From CAVYXA01 sp963846775 (lineage in GTDB: Bacteria > Verrucomicrobiota > Verrucomicrobiia > Chthoniobacterales > UBA10450): a stretch of 64,000 bases of DNA. Numbering within the stretch: the stretch's first letter is position 1; every line of letters begins with the position of its first letter. Both the position numbers and the translations under genes were made by a program. Below, piece after piece: positions 23,945 to 32,956 of this stretch. The notes under the pieces were generated by a model that saw nothing but the letters and a program-made list of their open reading frames with translations, had not been told where the DNA came from and made no database searches. The DNA is taken from NCBI GenBank assembly GCA_963846775.1, contig CAWJXB010000003.1:62001-126000 (forward strand), written 5' to 3'.

Positions 23945-24556
23945 ATGCGAGAGTTTCTGATCGTGCTGATCGCTGCCATGAGCGGTCTAGCGTCCGCCGG
24001 TGCCGGCGAATTGAAAATCACGCAGGACATCATTCCCCCAGGGAAATGCGGGCGTCCCTTGCATCGGCCGATGCGTCCGACGTTTATCACTATTCATTCG
24101 ACTGACAATACGGCTCGTAGCGCCGACGCATTGCATAACGCACTCGCCATGAAGAAGGGGCTCCGAGGCCGTCACAATCGCACTGGATTTCTCACCTGGC
24201 ATTTCACTGTGGACGATCATTCCATTTACCAAAGCCTGCCGACGAACGAAACTGGAGAGCATGCTGATTACGAAGGCCCTGGAAACCGGTCGTCCATCGG
24301 GATCGAAATGTGTGTGAACAGGGGTAACAATATTGCCAGCACCGTCGACCGCACCGCGCAACTCACAGCCACGCTGATGCGTCAATATCATATCCCTCTC
24401 GATCATGTTGTCCCGCATATGCACTGGCGCATGGTCCGCTACAGTGACGGCCGCGATTTAGGGTTCAAAAACTGCCCAAGAATCCTGCTCGATCGCGGTC
24501 GTCTTGGTCCGAAATGGAGCGCATTCATGGCCAAAGTCTCCTTGTATGCACGATGA
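23945..24556 (+). CDS. secreted N-acetylmuramoyl-L-alanine amidase (Amidase_2/PGRP fold)
   Basis: A 203-residue protein with a signal peptide (MREFLIVLIAAMSGLASAGAG). The zinc-amidase core runs from FITIHSTDNTARSADALHNAL (first His ligand) through TWHFTVDDHSIYQSLP and HMHWR (second His) to KNCPRILL (Cys ligand). This arrangement is that of T7-lysozyme-like amidases that cut the lactyl-peptide bond of peptidoglycan. ATG 23945 is preferred because the upstream extension is repeat-derived sequence containing a CCCCGA/CGGGG hairpin. Confidence 0.82.
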   Translation: MREFLIVLIAAMSGLASAGAGELKITQDIIPPGKCGRPLHRPMRPTFITIHSTDNTARSADALHNALAMKKGLRGRHNRTGFLTWHFTVDDHSIYQSLPTNETGEHADYEGPGNRSSIGIEMCVNRGNNIASTVDRTAQLTATLMRQYHIPLDHVVPHMHWRMVRYSDGRDLGFKNCPRILLDRGRLGPKWSAFMAKVSLYAR

Positions 24557-24623
24557 AGTCGGCAACGACGTCAGCTCCGGCCGGTGAGGCGAGCGCCAAG
24601 GTGCTTGGCTTTGCGGGGAGCGT

Positions 24624-25040
24624 ATGACAGTCGAGTTGAAGCTGCTTGCTGCGAGCGTTGTCCTCGGCTTAGTGCATTTGATCGCCAGCTCACATGTCAT
24701 CAGTTGGCAGCGTGGCTATCGCTGGACTGCCAGTAGCCGCGAAGAGGACGTTCCACCGCTTCGCGGCTTGGCCAATCGCGTCGATCAAGCCACGTCAAAT
24801 TTCCTCGAAACGTTCCCGTTTTTCGCAGCGCTCGTGTTGCTAGCGCACATCACCAACCATCACAGTCTTCTTACGATCGTCGGTGCGCATTTGTATTTCT
24901 GGGGTCGTGTAGGCTATCTGCTCACAGCTGCGGCGGGCTACGGCTTGCTACGTTCCGTTGTCTGCTGGAACGCTGCTGTCATCGGGATCGTGTTTTTTTT
25001 GATCGCAATCGTATGGCAAAGTCCTACCAATTACGCCTAA
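24624..25040 (+). CDS. MAPEG family membrane protein
   Basis: A 138-residue protein with four hydrophobic segments (about 5-25, 60-80, 83-105 and 112-133) and the MAPEG-type loop RGYRWTASSREEDVPPLRGLANRVDQATSNFLETFPFFAALVLLA. Conserved features are the R..RA..N..E..P.F region and a polar first loop. Such proteins form trimers in the membrane and some have glutathione-dependent activity; the reaction here is not predictable. Confidence 0.8.
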   Translation: MTVELKLLAASVVLGLVHLIASSHVISWQRGYRWTASSREEDVPPLRGLANRVDQATSNFLETFPFFAALVLLAHITNHHSLLTIVGAHLYFWGRVGYLLTAAAGYGLLRSVVCWNAAVIGIVFFLIAIVWQSPTNYA

Positions 25041-25139
25041 CCAACCGATGGGATTGGAGATTCTTCAAGTCGCGACTGGTTTGAGAGTGAAACAGCGGCT
25101 AGACTGACTTATACCTGATGATGAAGAGAGAATGATCCG

Positions 25140-25557
25140 ATGAATGGCTCAGTTTTGATGCCAAGCCTTCGATACAAGGACGCGCCTGCAGCGATTGCGT
25201 GGCTCGAACAAGCGTTCGAGCTTTGAACGGCATTCGGTCTATGACGGACCGGGTGGCACAATAGCTCATGCCGAGCTGCGGTTCGGCGACGGAATGCTGA
25301 TGCTGGGGTCGGCAAGCAATGAGAGTCCGCTCAAGCACATGTACGTCACCCCAGCAGAGATCGGCGGACGCGTGACATCGCCGCTTTACCTAATCGTGAA
25401 TGACTGCGACCGGGCGTATGCGCGGGCTCTCGCTGCAAAGGCGGAGGTCATCATGGAGATGAAGACAATGGAATATGGTGGAAAGGCATTCACGGTCCGC
25501 GATCCTGAGGGATACCTGTGGTCCGTGGGCGAGTATTCCCCATGGGCTGAGAAGTAA
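25140..25557 (+). pseudogene. VOC-family protein with a frame break
   Basis: ATG 25140 reads MNGSVLMPSLRYKDAPAAIA then WLEQAFEL and a stop. One base away the frame runs SFERHSVYDGPGGTIAHAEL and RFGDGMLMLGSAS to SPWAEK at 25557. The two halves make one PhnB/glyoxalase-like VOC domain: the alpha-helix AAIAWLEQAF is normally followed by a Gly and FE-H. The break is at about 25215-25225. The upstream part of the downstream frame (from 25195) is therefore not real protein. Assembly error and true pseudogene are both possible. Confidence 0.6.
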
Positions 25558-25823
25558 AGCATCCCCGCCTGACCAAGAGCTGACGCGAAGCGGCTCCGTT
25601 TCGGTCGCGGGTGGTGCTCGTGCTCGCTTGCCAAGCCGTCGTTTTACGAAGGCTGGTGCCGTATCGTAATCGATCTTTGCTGTTGCTCGTTGGCTCCGAG
25701 GTTTTTTATTACATAAAGTCTGCATTCGTTAGTCCAAGTTCGTTCTGCCACACGCGAACATTGCGTTGCGACCGGACGCTCTCGTATTGACATGCTCTGT
25801 GCCACCGCCGTAATCTGCAGCTG

Positions 25824-26204
25824 ATGTTCGCAAGAATTGGCCGCTGCGTTATCGCGTTAACGCTGTCTTCATCGATCGGCGGTCACTGGTTTTGTTTACA
25901 ATCAGTCGCCTGGGGAAAAATGGTGGTTACTTATTCGCAGCAATGTTCCTTTAGGACGGCAATTGCGAAAACATTCGATGGCGATCATCCGTGCGATCTT
26001 TGCAAGCGCATCAGCAAAGCGCGGGAGACCGAAAAGAAGCACGACGCTCAAAGACCCGTTGCGAAAACCGATTTGATCTGCACGACTCGCCGAGTCGTTT
26101 TATTGCCGCCTTTTGCGCCTTTCGCCTATCCTGATTTAATCAGCTCAATCCGCTCGGGCTTCAACCAGACGCCCTATCCTCCGCCGCGCGACGCACTCGG
26201 CTAG
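25824..26204 (+). CDS. small secreted/membrane protein with CxxC (unknown)
   Basis: A 126-residue protein with a hydrophobic N-terminus (RCVIALTLSSSIGGHWFCLQSVAWGKMVV) that may be a signal or anchor. A charged middle has FDGDHPCDLCKRISKARETEKK, where CDLC could bind a metal or form a disulfide. The C-terminus is rich in Pro. I recall similar HPC.LCK-bearing proteins in Verrucomicrobia near metal-related genes but cannot name a function. It is followed by a truncated gene of similar character. Confidence 0.5.
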   Translation: MFARIGRCVIALTLSSSIGGHWFCLQSVAWGKMVVTYSQQCSFRTAIAKTFDGDHPCDLCKRISKARETEKKHDAQRPVAKTDLICTTRRVVLLPPFAPFAYPDLISSIRSGFNQTPYPPPRDALG

Positions 26205-26322
26205 CGCAGAGGCAAACCGCAAAGCCGGCGGCGTGCGGGTGCACGATCCTGTCGTCTGGCGGCATTCAATCGGGGGAGTCGCGCTTTATCGCGGCCATCC
26301 CACAACCTTTGGAGGAACCATA

Positions 26323-26631
26323 ATGCAAAACCTATTTCATTTCTCAGGACAACGGCGGCTTTACGCAATCCTGCTCGCTGCACTTGTCGCAGCCAGAAGC
26401 GCGTGGGGCTGCGCCTGCGGCTGCGACATCTTCGACGTCGGGACAAGTTCGATGTTTCCCAACCATGCCGGCTGGATGGTTTTCATTGACTATGATTTCC
26501 AGGATCAGAATCAAAATTGGAGCGGCACGCGGCGAGTGAGTTCCACCGGTTTGGCTAGACAGGAAAAACTAAAAAGCGGCTTCCGTTTCCAGAAGCCGCT
26601 TTTTTGGGAGTGCTTGATTTTCCCCGCTTAA
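26323..26631 (+). pseudogene. truncated outer-membrane-like protein (N-terminus only)
   Basis: The ATG at 26323 follows a textbook ribosome site (GGAGGA). The product begins with a signal peptide (LYAILLAALVAARSAWG) and a CACGCDIFDVGTSS motif, then GWMVFIDYDFQDQNQNWSG, which looks like the first beta-strand of an outer-membrane barrel. After GTRRVSS the frame runs into the hairpin at 26571-26605 and stops at 26631. The family would be several hundred residues, so this is a 5' remnant joined to the phosphoesterase terminator. Confidence 0.6.
26571..26605 (-). terminator. rho-independent terminator of the phosphoesterase gene
   Basis: AAAAAGCGGCTTC at 26571-26583 pairs with GAAGCCGCTTTTTT at 26592-26605 around a short loop. 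On the minus strand a GC stem is followed by a T-run 23 bp past the stop codon at 26628. It would also work on the plus strand. Confidence 0.85.
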
Positions 26632-28139
26632 GGTGTTGGCACAACAGAGAGCACTCGCGGGTTGTAGGTAATCGTTGCGTTGCTGGGATCGTCGAACTCG
26701 AGCGTCACCATCCGTGTTTCGTGCGGATGGATCGTGCCGTTGCCCTGGTCGATGTCGATGTAAGCGCTACCGAGCGGGGCAAGGACCTGGGTCGTTCCAT
26801 CGGCATTGAGCTGCGTGGCGTTGGAGCTCAAATTATCCAGCACGAGCCGCACTGGCGACGGCGCGGAACCATTGCCGTTGTTTGTGATGCGCACCTGTTG
26901 AGAATATTGATGCGTGTGCGGGTCGTACACGAAGTCACCGGGAGTCACCAACAGACTCGCTGTAGGAATTGTGCCCGGCACAAACAAGTCGCTCAAATCA
27001 TTAACGATCGCGACGTTGTTGTGACCGCCGAAGTTGTTGGTCTCGCCCGCCGGGATGGGATTGTTGACGTTCGGCAGGTCGAAAATTTCTTCCATCGTTT
27101 TTACATCGGAAGAATGGCTCATTACCAGGCTGGTGGAGTAGGCGTTGCCTTTGGCCAGCGGCGAAATAACGGCTTCCATTAAAGTGCGGCTCGCGTCGTC
27201 GCCGCCTTCGGTTTCATCCCACCAGATGATAATCGCGCCGTTGTCTCGGTAAGCGTGCGAAGCCATGATTTGCGGAATAACTTGCGAGAGAAAGTTATCG
27301 CCTTGCGCAATGTTGGCCGCGTCACCGGTGTAATGCATGCCATGATAAGTGAACCCGCCACTCAACGTGCTGTGCGCGTCATTGAATTGGTCGGGTGTGA
27401 TCCAGTTGTAACGTCCCGCCTTATTGTGGTTGAGGTCGTCAAACAATTGCGCGAGCGGATAAACATTTTGAACCAGCGTATCCACGAAGAACGCCATCGG
27501 GTTGTGTTTGGGGGCGTAATTGTATTGGGTAGAGCCGTTATATGGATTGACCGGTCCGTTGCTTCCCGACACGCTGTGGAGCGGGCTGGCGGCCAATTGA
27601 ACGTCTTCCTGATAGTTCTTCCACGAAATGTGCGCCTCGTTCAGTTGCGCCGTCAAATGCGGAGCGCCGAAGATATTGCCATTGGCGAAATTGGGGTCGG
27701 CGTCGGTGTGAACGTTAAACTCCGTTCCCGCTTCCGCCCAAACATAATTCGGCTCGGATGGATGGACGCCGGTGCCCGCATTGTAATACGCCGTGGCGAA
27801 CGAAACCTGTGCTGCGTTCGGGTTGCCTGGCGTAATGAGGCTATTCATGTACGGCGCGGCCGGGTTGCCGAAGATTTGCTGCGGACTCATCTGCGTGGGC
27901 GGTTGCGTGAAGTTATGATTCTCCATCGCAATCACGAACACAGTGCGGATTCCTTGCGGCGGATTTGGTGGCGGCGGATTTGCCGGAGATGTTTGCGCCA
28001 CAAACAAGACTCCAGTCACCACGCCGGCGAGTAGTGCGATCTTGCGCGGGAGTTTTCCGAGCAAGAAACCGGAAAATCCGGTCGCGTTGTTTGTGTGGTT
28101 GTTGTTATTTGACCATTTGAGATGAAGTTGTGTTTTCAT
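26628..28139 (-). CDS. secreted phosphoesterase (phospholipase C / acid phosphatase AcpA family)
   Basis: A 503-residue exported protein. Its long basic N-region and hydrophobic core (KIALLAGVVTGVLFVAQTSPA) form the signal. The catalytic core starts at IRTVFVIAMENHNFTQ, where Glu-Asn-His is the metal/substrate motif of the family, and later has DGA-like GAIIIWWDETEGGDD and SHSSDVKTMEEIF. A ~120-residue C-terminal beta domain (LLVTPGDFVYDPHTHQYSQQ onwards) resembles the F5/8-like tail. It should hydrolyse phosphate esters outside the cell. Confidence 0.82.
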   Translation of the reverse strand: MKTQLHLKWSNNNNHTNNATGFSGFLLGKLPRKIALLAGVVTGVLFVAQTSPANPPPPNPPQGIRTVFVIAMENHNFTQPPTQMSPQQIFGNPAAPYMNSLITPGNPNAAQVSFATAYYNAGTGVHPSEPNYVWAEAGTEFNVHTDADPNFANGNIFGAPHLTAQLNEAHISWKNYQEDVQLAASPLHSVSGSNGPVNPYNGSTQYNYAPKHNPMAFFVDTLVQNVYPLAQLFDDLNHNKAGRYNWITPDQFNDAHSTLSGGFTYHGMHYTGDAANIAQGDNFLSQVIPQIMASHAYRDNGAIIIWWDETEGGDDASRTLMEAVISPLAKGNAYSTSLVMSHSSDVKTMEEIFDLPNVNNPIPAGETNNFGGHNNVAIVNDLSDLFVPGTIPTASLLVTPGDFVYDPHTHQYSQQVRITNNGNGSAPSPVRLVLDNLSSNATQLNADGTTQVLAPLGSAYIDIDQGNGTIHPHETRMVTLEFDDPSNATITYNPRVLSVVPTP

Positions 28140-28358
28140 AGTATTTTCATGCTGTTTTTCGAATTGAGCACTCCATCACGCCAGCCCCGATGAAAGTAAA
28201 AGTGACAATTGTAATAATCTGGTCACGGACACGTGACCCAAGATGACGGGCCTGTTACATGTTCGAAAGGTGGGCTTAAGAACTACTGCATTCGCTGCGC
28301 CCGTGGATGGCTTTGCGATGGCGTTGCAACGAGTTTGCAACGCGCCGGCATTTCAGGC

Positions 28359-28447
28359 TTTTCGGACATTGGCCATGCCGAAATGACTCAAATATTTTGC
28401 GAAGGTACCAAAACGCCCCGCACTCAACCTGCAACGTTCAATTCAGA
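28359..28447. repeat. interspersed repeat R1, copy 2
   Basis: Second copy of R1 (see 20525-20606), with the same order of blocks but TTTTG in place of CTCC before CGAAGGTAC. Here it lies between genes. Confidence 0.75.
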
Positions 28448-28467
28448 GACGACTAGTTGGATGTTGA

Positions 28468-28509
28468 GCGCTCGCCACGGCGGAGCCTGTCCACGGCGAA
28501 GGCGGGTTG
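28468..28509. repeat. repeat R2, copy 1
   Basis: GCGCTCGCCACGGCGGAGCC followed by GTCC, CGGCGAAGGCGGGTTG. It matches 57460-57501 at nearly all positions, although that copy lies inside ispG. Confidence 0.75.
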
Positions 28510-28526
28510 AACGTTGAAGGTCAACG

Positions 28527-29219
28527 TTACATTACGCGCCATTTCTTCTTACCCGTGAGATGGTCAATCTCCCACAAACGCACTCCGCCGCGATAAGCGT
28601 TGCGGTTGCTGCCACGCTCGAAGCCGTCGGGAAGGTGGTCGAAAAAGCGCGCGTTGCCGCCGCCGACTACGACGTAATCGGCAATGAATGATTTCTTCAG
28701 ATGCGTGATGGCGAATTCCACTTCGCGCATCCATTTTTTCTGGCCGAGACGTTCCAGGCCGGGTTGGCCGACCCATTCTTCAATGATGTCGCCGCCGCGG
28801 TACGGGAGGTCGCCGAGCTCGAGCGGGAACAGCGTTTTTTCCCAAACCAGGGCGGAGCCGAGGCCGGTGCCGAGTCCGAGAAACAGCATGCGCCCGCGCC
28901 GGTGATAACTTCCGAGAGCTTGCATGGAAGCGTCATTAATGACGTGGACCGGTTTGCCTAGCGGTTTGCGAAAATCAAATCCGGCCCAGCCCTGGCCGAG
29001 ATGCTTCGGATTTCGAACGATCCGGCCTTTGCGAATCGGCGAAGGAAATCCGATCGAGATGGCGTTGAAGCTCCAGCCGCGGACCGTTTCCTTGAAGTTC
29101 GCCACAAAATCGCGCGGAGTCATTCCAGCACCGGAAGAAAACTTCCGTTGGTCCGCCAGCGACATCAGGAGCTTCACATGCGAGCCGCCGATATCGACGA
29201 CCAGGACCCTCTTTTTCAT
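28527..29219 (-). CDS. ROK-family sugar kinase (polyphosphate glucokinase-like)
   Basis: A 230-residue kinase with the actin-like ATPase layout: VVDIGGSHVKLL (phosphate-1), INDASMQALGSYH (ASN/Asp catalytic region), MLFLGLGTGLGSALV (phosphate-2) and YVVVGGGNARFF (adenosine). Missing is the usual ROK zinc motif CxxGxxGCxE, as in PPGK-type glucokinases. It would phosphorylate glucose using ATP or polyphosphate; the donor cannot be read here. It follows the multi-receiver gene by 18 bp. Confidence 0.8.
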   Translation of the reverse strand: MKKRVLVVDIGGSHVKLLMSLADQRKFSSGAGMTPRDFVANFKETVRGWSFNAISIGFPSPIRKGRIVRNPKHLGQGWAGFDFRKPLGKPVHVINDASMQALGSYHRRGRMLFLGLGTGLGSALVWEKTLFPLELGDLPYRGGDIIEEWVGQPGLERLGQKKWMREVEFAITHLKKSFIADYVVVGGGNARFFDHLPDGFERGSNRNAYRGGVRLWEIDHLTGKKKWRVM

Positions 29220-29237
29220 GGCTATGGCCGCTCTCCG

Positions 29238-31382
29238 CTAATCGCCTTCGCCTAACGAGCGAGTGAACCGCTGAAAGATCCCTTTGCTCTGCGGCTTTAC
29301 TGCGGTTGCCGACGGCCAGCATTCGACGATCTCCAAGGCGAGGAAACGGAAGAGCGTCAGCCGTGCGAACTTGAGATCGAGCCTGAGGTTCTTCGCGATT
29401 TGGGCGATGGATCGGACGCCGTTGAACTGCGACGCAAATTGCGCTTCAGCTGCGGTGAGTTTCAGATTTTGCACGCGCTCGAAGCCGTTCCTGGTGTAAG
29501 CCGGAATCAGTGCCGGATCGTAATTTGCCGGCGTGCCGAGATCCTGGAGCTGGATGAAACGCAAACAGCCGAGCGCCCAATTATCGACGTCCGGCTCCGA
29601 CGAAACTTCGCTAGCATAAGCTGGGAGCTCTGGGCTCTCCTCGAACATGAAACGGACGCGTTGCGCGGTCCAAAGCTGCGCGAAAAGTTTTTGTCCGTAA
29701 TGCTGAACGAGCTGGAGCGCAGGATCACGCAGGATCAGCGCTTCGCGCGCCAGAGTGAGGAACAACGGGCAGCCGGTCTGCGTTTGTTCGGCCCGCGCGA
29801 CGGCGACCCGGTCCGAATCGACATTCGCCAGCGTGACGGGCGCGTCGGGACAATAAAGTTCTGCGTCGTGCGTGGTCGCGAAGAGTATTTCGCCGGAGCG
29901 CGCAAGCAGCTCCACCGGGGTGTGGTCCCAATAAGCGCGAAAGAATCCGGTCAATTGTTCCTTCTCGATCGTTTGCAACGCGCAATGCAAAGAAAAGAAA
30001 TTGGTGTCGCCGCAGAAGTAAACGGACGCCGGATCTGGCTCGGCCGGCCTGAACGGATCGACCATGGTCCCCGGAGCAGGCTCCGATGCAGGGCTCGACG
30101 GGTGCTGCGACCAGTCTGGCGCCGTGGGCGGCGCGTTCCACCAATCATCTGGCGCTGGAGCGGGCTGCTTGGCCTCTGCCGCGGATTGTTCCTGAAACAC
30201 GGGCGTCGGCTCCGTTTGCGGAGATTCTTCGGCCGGTGTCAGCGGTGTTTCCGATGGGGTCGGTTCAGGTTCGCCAGGTGATTGCGGCATATGTGCCTCC
30301 ACGGTTTTTATAAGCAAATCCGATGTGAACGGTTTATTCAAGAATCCAATTACATTCGGATTGCGTGATTGCTCCGAGTGCAAATCGGCGCCGAATCCCG
30401 ACATGAACACGACGGGAATATCCGCCGTCGCGGGATGCTTCAGCAGCCGGCGGCTGACTTCGTCCCCCTTGAAATCGGGGAGGACATAATCGAGCAGAAT
30501 CAAATCGGGCGGGTCTGCCTTGGCCGCGCGCAAACCTTTGGTCGCGTTCGGCGCGATGACTACGCGATAATTCGCCTCCAGCAAAACTTCTTCGACGAAC
30601 CGGAGGAGCATGAGACTATCGTCGATCACGAGCACTTTGCGCGTGGAAGATTTCTTGGGTTGAAACGTGCGCGTGCTCGCTGCGGCTTCGCGTTCGTCCG
30701 ACTCGCGCACGGCATTCATCAACGCCATCTGCCAATCCTGATTGATGGTGCGCGGCGTCGGGCCGTCCTCATGCACTTCCGAGATCGTCCCGCCTTTCCA
30801 CGTCACGATTTCGTTGAACGCGGCGAGGCCCTCCTTGCCGGGAGCGGTCGCGTGTCGAACCTGGCCGCGCTCAAAAAACACGCGCGCTTTGTCTCCGCGT
30901 GGGCTGGTGAACTCCAGCGTCGCGCTCGCCCCGCTCATGCATTTCAATTGAATGATGTCGGCCATGTGCAGATCGCTCAGCGTACCGTGAAATTTTTCTT
31001 CGCCCGCCGCGGCGGGCCGGAGCAATGCCTGAACCAGCTCGACGAAATTCTGATGCGGAAATGGTTTTTCGAGAAAATGAATCGCGCAAAGTCCTGCGAC
31101 TTGCTCGCGTTGAGTGGCAGCGTGCGCCGCCGCCAGAATAATCGCGCGGGCATTGGGATGGCTTGTGCGCAAATCGTAAAGGAAATCCTGGCCTGCCTCG
31201 GGTGCAGCATCGAGATCGAGCACGAAAAGATCGGGCTTGGCCTCGAGAACAAGCGCCTGGCCCCGTTCGAGCGTGCCCGCCAGATCAACGTGCGCGTGCG
31301 GCGCTGCTTCGTTCAGCGCACTCATGATCGCCGAGCGCAACTGTTCGTCTGCTTCTAAAACCAGAATTCGCCCATCGGCCAT
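29238..31382 (-). CDS. two-receiver protein with DUF4388 (PATAN-like) domains
   Basis: A 714-residue regulator. The first receiver is MADGRILVLEADEQ to about 125, with an atypical acidic pocket. DUF4388/PATAN is at about 130-230 (FHGTLSDLHMADIIQLKCMSGASATLEF). A complete second receiver (about 248-365: VLVIDDSLMLL, LILLDYVLPDFKGD, GFLNKPFTS) carries DD, Asp and Lys. A Pro-rich linker is at about 370-440, then a second DUF4388-like region with a helical end. Proteins of this kind act in gliding motility, twitching or development. The kinase partner is not in the window. Confidence 0.8.
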   Translation of the reverse strand: MADGRILVLEADEQLRSAIMSALNEAAPHAHVDLAGTLERGQALVLEAKPDLFVLDLDAAPEAGQDFLYDLRTSHPNARAIILAAAHAATQREQVAGLCAIHFLEKPFPHQNFVELVQALLRPAAAGEEKFHGTLSDLHMADIIQLKCMSGASATLEFTSPRGDKARVFFERGQVRHATAPGKEGLAAFNEIVTWKGGTISEVHEDGPTPRTINQDWQMALMNAVRESDEREAAASTRTFQPKKSSTRKVLVIDDSLMLLRFVEEVLLEANYRVVIAPNATKGLRAAKADPPDLILLDYVLPDFKGDEVSRRLLKHPATADIPVVFMSGFGADLHSEQSRNPNVIGFLNKPFTSDLLIKTVEAHMPQSPGEPEPTPSETPLTPAEESPQTEPTPVFQEQSAAEAKQPAPAPDDWWNAPPTAPDWSQHPSSPASEPAPGTMVDPFRPAEPDPASVYFCGDTNFFSLHCALQTIEKEQLTGFFRAYWDHTPVELLARSGEILFATTHDAELYCPDAPVTLANVDSDRVAVARAEQTQTGCPLFLTLAREALILRDPALQLVQHYGQKLFAQLWTAQRVRFMFEESPELPAYASEVSSEPDVDNWALGCLRFIQLQDLGTPANYDPALIPAYTRNGFERVQNLKLTAAEAQFASQFNGVRSIAQIAKNLRLDLKFARLTLFRFLALEIVECWPSATAVKPQSKGIFQRFTRSLGEGD

Positions 31383-31424
31383 TGAATTAGAGATGCCTGC
31401 TCCAGCGCGGATGCCAAGTATTTT

Positions 31425-32918
31425 TCACGGCAAAAATCGCAGGGCCAATTCACGCCGGCTGACCTTTCCTCGCTCATTTACCGGGAGCGCACCGACAATA
31501 AAGATCCGCTTCGGGACCTGCCAGCCGCTCAAGCCGCTGCGACAAAATTCGAGTAAATCGTTTTCTCTCACATCGACATCGGCGACGACGCAGGCCGCCA
31601 CCTCTTCATTGCGCAAGGCTCCGGCAGCTGCCGGACGTCCGAACACAACTGCTTGTCGCACGCCGTTGAATCGCAGTAAATGCGCTTCCACTTCCGCCGG
31701 ATTCACTTTCTTGCCGGCGACGTTGATTACATCCGAAACTCGCCCAACGATTTTGTATCCCGTCGCTCCCATGCGCGAACTGGCTTTGGAAACTTGACTG
31801 CTTAAAGCAGTCAGTGTTCCGGAGGCATCGTCAACGCGCGCGAGCAAGTCGTCCGGAGTGAAGACGCCGTGGCCGAGTTTCGCTTCATCCGGCTCTGGAA
31901 AATAACCGTCACCTACGGCGGCGCTGCGGACTCGAATCTGGCTCGATGACGCACCAGGATCGACCATCTCAACTTCGACATTTTTCATTGGCTGACCGAC
32001 GAATCCTTCTGCATCGCTCGTTCCGTCACGATCATAGCAAATCCCGCCGCACTCGGACGCGCCGTAGAAGGAGTGGATCGACAATCCAAACTTGTCCCGG
32101 AATTTTTTGGCGATGGCGTGGGACAACGGCGCGCCGGCCGAAATACAAAGCCGTAGCTTCGTCAGATCGGGCACCGTTTCCATTTCGCAAAACGCCTGAT
32201 AGAAAAGCGGCATTCCGGGGAATACGGTCGCGCCGGTGCGGGCAAGATCGACCAGCACGGCGCGAGGTGTTCGGTCGCGGCTCACCGCCATCGGCACACC
32301 GCGGACGAGGAGCGGCGTGAGCAAATTGCTGAACCCGTACGAGTGCGAAATCGAAATCACGCCGAAGTTAAGATCGACATCGGTGATCCCCATCGTATCG
32401 CAAATCTGCTCGCAATCGGCCAGAAGCTGTTCGCTGCGAAACCGAATCGCCCGCGGCGTCGCGGTCGTGCCAGAGGTCAATTTCAGAAGTGATATTCCCT
32501 GCATCCTCATCTTCTCCCCATTGGGGAGAAGAAACCGCCTCTCGCTTTGGGAGAGAATTGGGGTGAGGGAGTCGGCCGGTTTTGTTAATAGGCCAATCGC
32601 GCCGCAAGCTTCCAGCGCGATATCGCGCTGTTGATCGCTGATCGATTGCTCCAGTGGAAGAACGACGACTTGTTTGCGCAAACCGGCAATCAGGATCGAC
32701 GGCCAATCTTCATGATTGCCGATTTGCACTGCGACAACGTCGCTCGGCCGGAAGCTGTCGATCTGGTGCGCAAAATCGCGGGCGCGTGTTTCGATCTCGT
32801 CGAATGTACGCAGAATGTTTCCATTCGGGCCGAGGATCGCAGCGGCACCGCTTTTTCGCGTCAGCGTTCTCTCCCAGGCGACCAGTAATGCGTCCTGCGA
32901 TTTCATCGCTTGCAACAC
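31425..32918 (-). CDS. AMP-dependent acyl-CoA synthetase/ligase
   Basis: About 497 residues of the ANL superfamily. LLKLTSGTTATPRAIRF is the phosphate loop, FYGASECGGICYD the A5 motif, GDGYFPEPDE and FTPDDLLARV are A7, and the C-terminal GYKIVGRVSDVINVAGKKVNPAEVE is the A8 hinge; the last Lys lies in RGKVSRREL. It activates a carboxylic acid to an acyl adenylate; the substrate is unknown. Residues ~127-146 (SLTPILSQSERRFLLPNGEK) are encoded by an inserted DNA repeat and are absent from normal relatives (inference). The N-terminal start is uncertain by a few codons. Confidence 0.85.
   Translation of the reverse strand: MLQAMKSQDALLVAWERTLTRKSGAAAILGPNGNILRTFDEIETRARDFAHQIDSFRPSDVVAVQIGNHEDWPSILIAGLRKQVVVLPLEQSISDQQRDIALEACGAIGLLTKPADSLTPILSQSERRFLLPNGEKMRMQGISLLKLTSGTTATPRAIRFRSEQLLADCEQICDTMGITDVDLNFGVISISHSYGFSNLLTPLLVRGVPMAVSRDRTPRAVLVDLARTGATVFPGMPLFYQAFCEMETVPDLTKLRLCISAGAPLSHAIAKKFRDKFGLSIHSFYGASECGGICYDRDGTSDAEGFVGQPMKNVEVEMVDPGASSSQIRVRSAAVGDGYFPEPDEAKLGHGVFTPDDLLARVDDASGTLTALSSQVSKASSRMGATGYKIVGRVSDVINVAGKKVNPAEVEAHLLRFNGVRQAVVFGRPAAAGALRNEEVAACVVADVDVRENDLLEFCRSGLSGWQVPKRIFIVGALPVNERGKVSRRELALRFLP
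32505..32572. repeat. in-frame repeat inside the acyl-CoA ligase gene
   Basis: CTCCCCATTGGGGAG at 32515-32529 is palindromic. It is followed about 20 bp on by TTGGGAGAGAATTGGGGTGA. This arrangement is that of the widespread genomic 'CTCACCCCAATTCTC...' repeat family. The length keeps the reading frame and contains no stop. Confidence 0.6.
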
Positions 32919-32956
32919 CGTCCGGATGCGGCTAAGTTGCGCGCTCCTTTCCGAAG

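Larger units (their letters stand above)
28140..28526. other. repeat-filled intergenic region
   Basis: This 387-bp gap contains the leader of the phosphoesterase gene, repeat R1 copy 2 (28359-28447) and an R2 copy (28468-28509). A 94-codon plus-strand frame (28233-28517) runs through all of it and is unlikely to be a gene. Confidence 0.6.

Noticed and set aside
28233..28517. 94-codon frame in the repeat region
   Set aside because: It consists of repeats R1 and R2 and has no conserved protein features.
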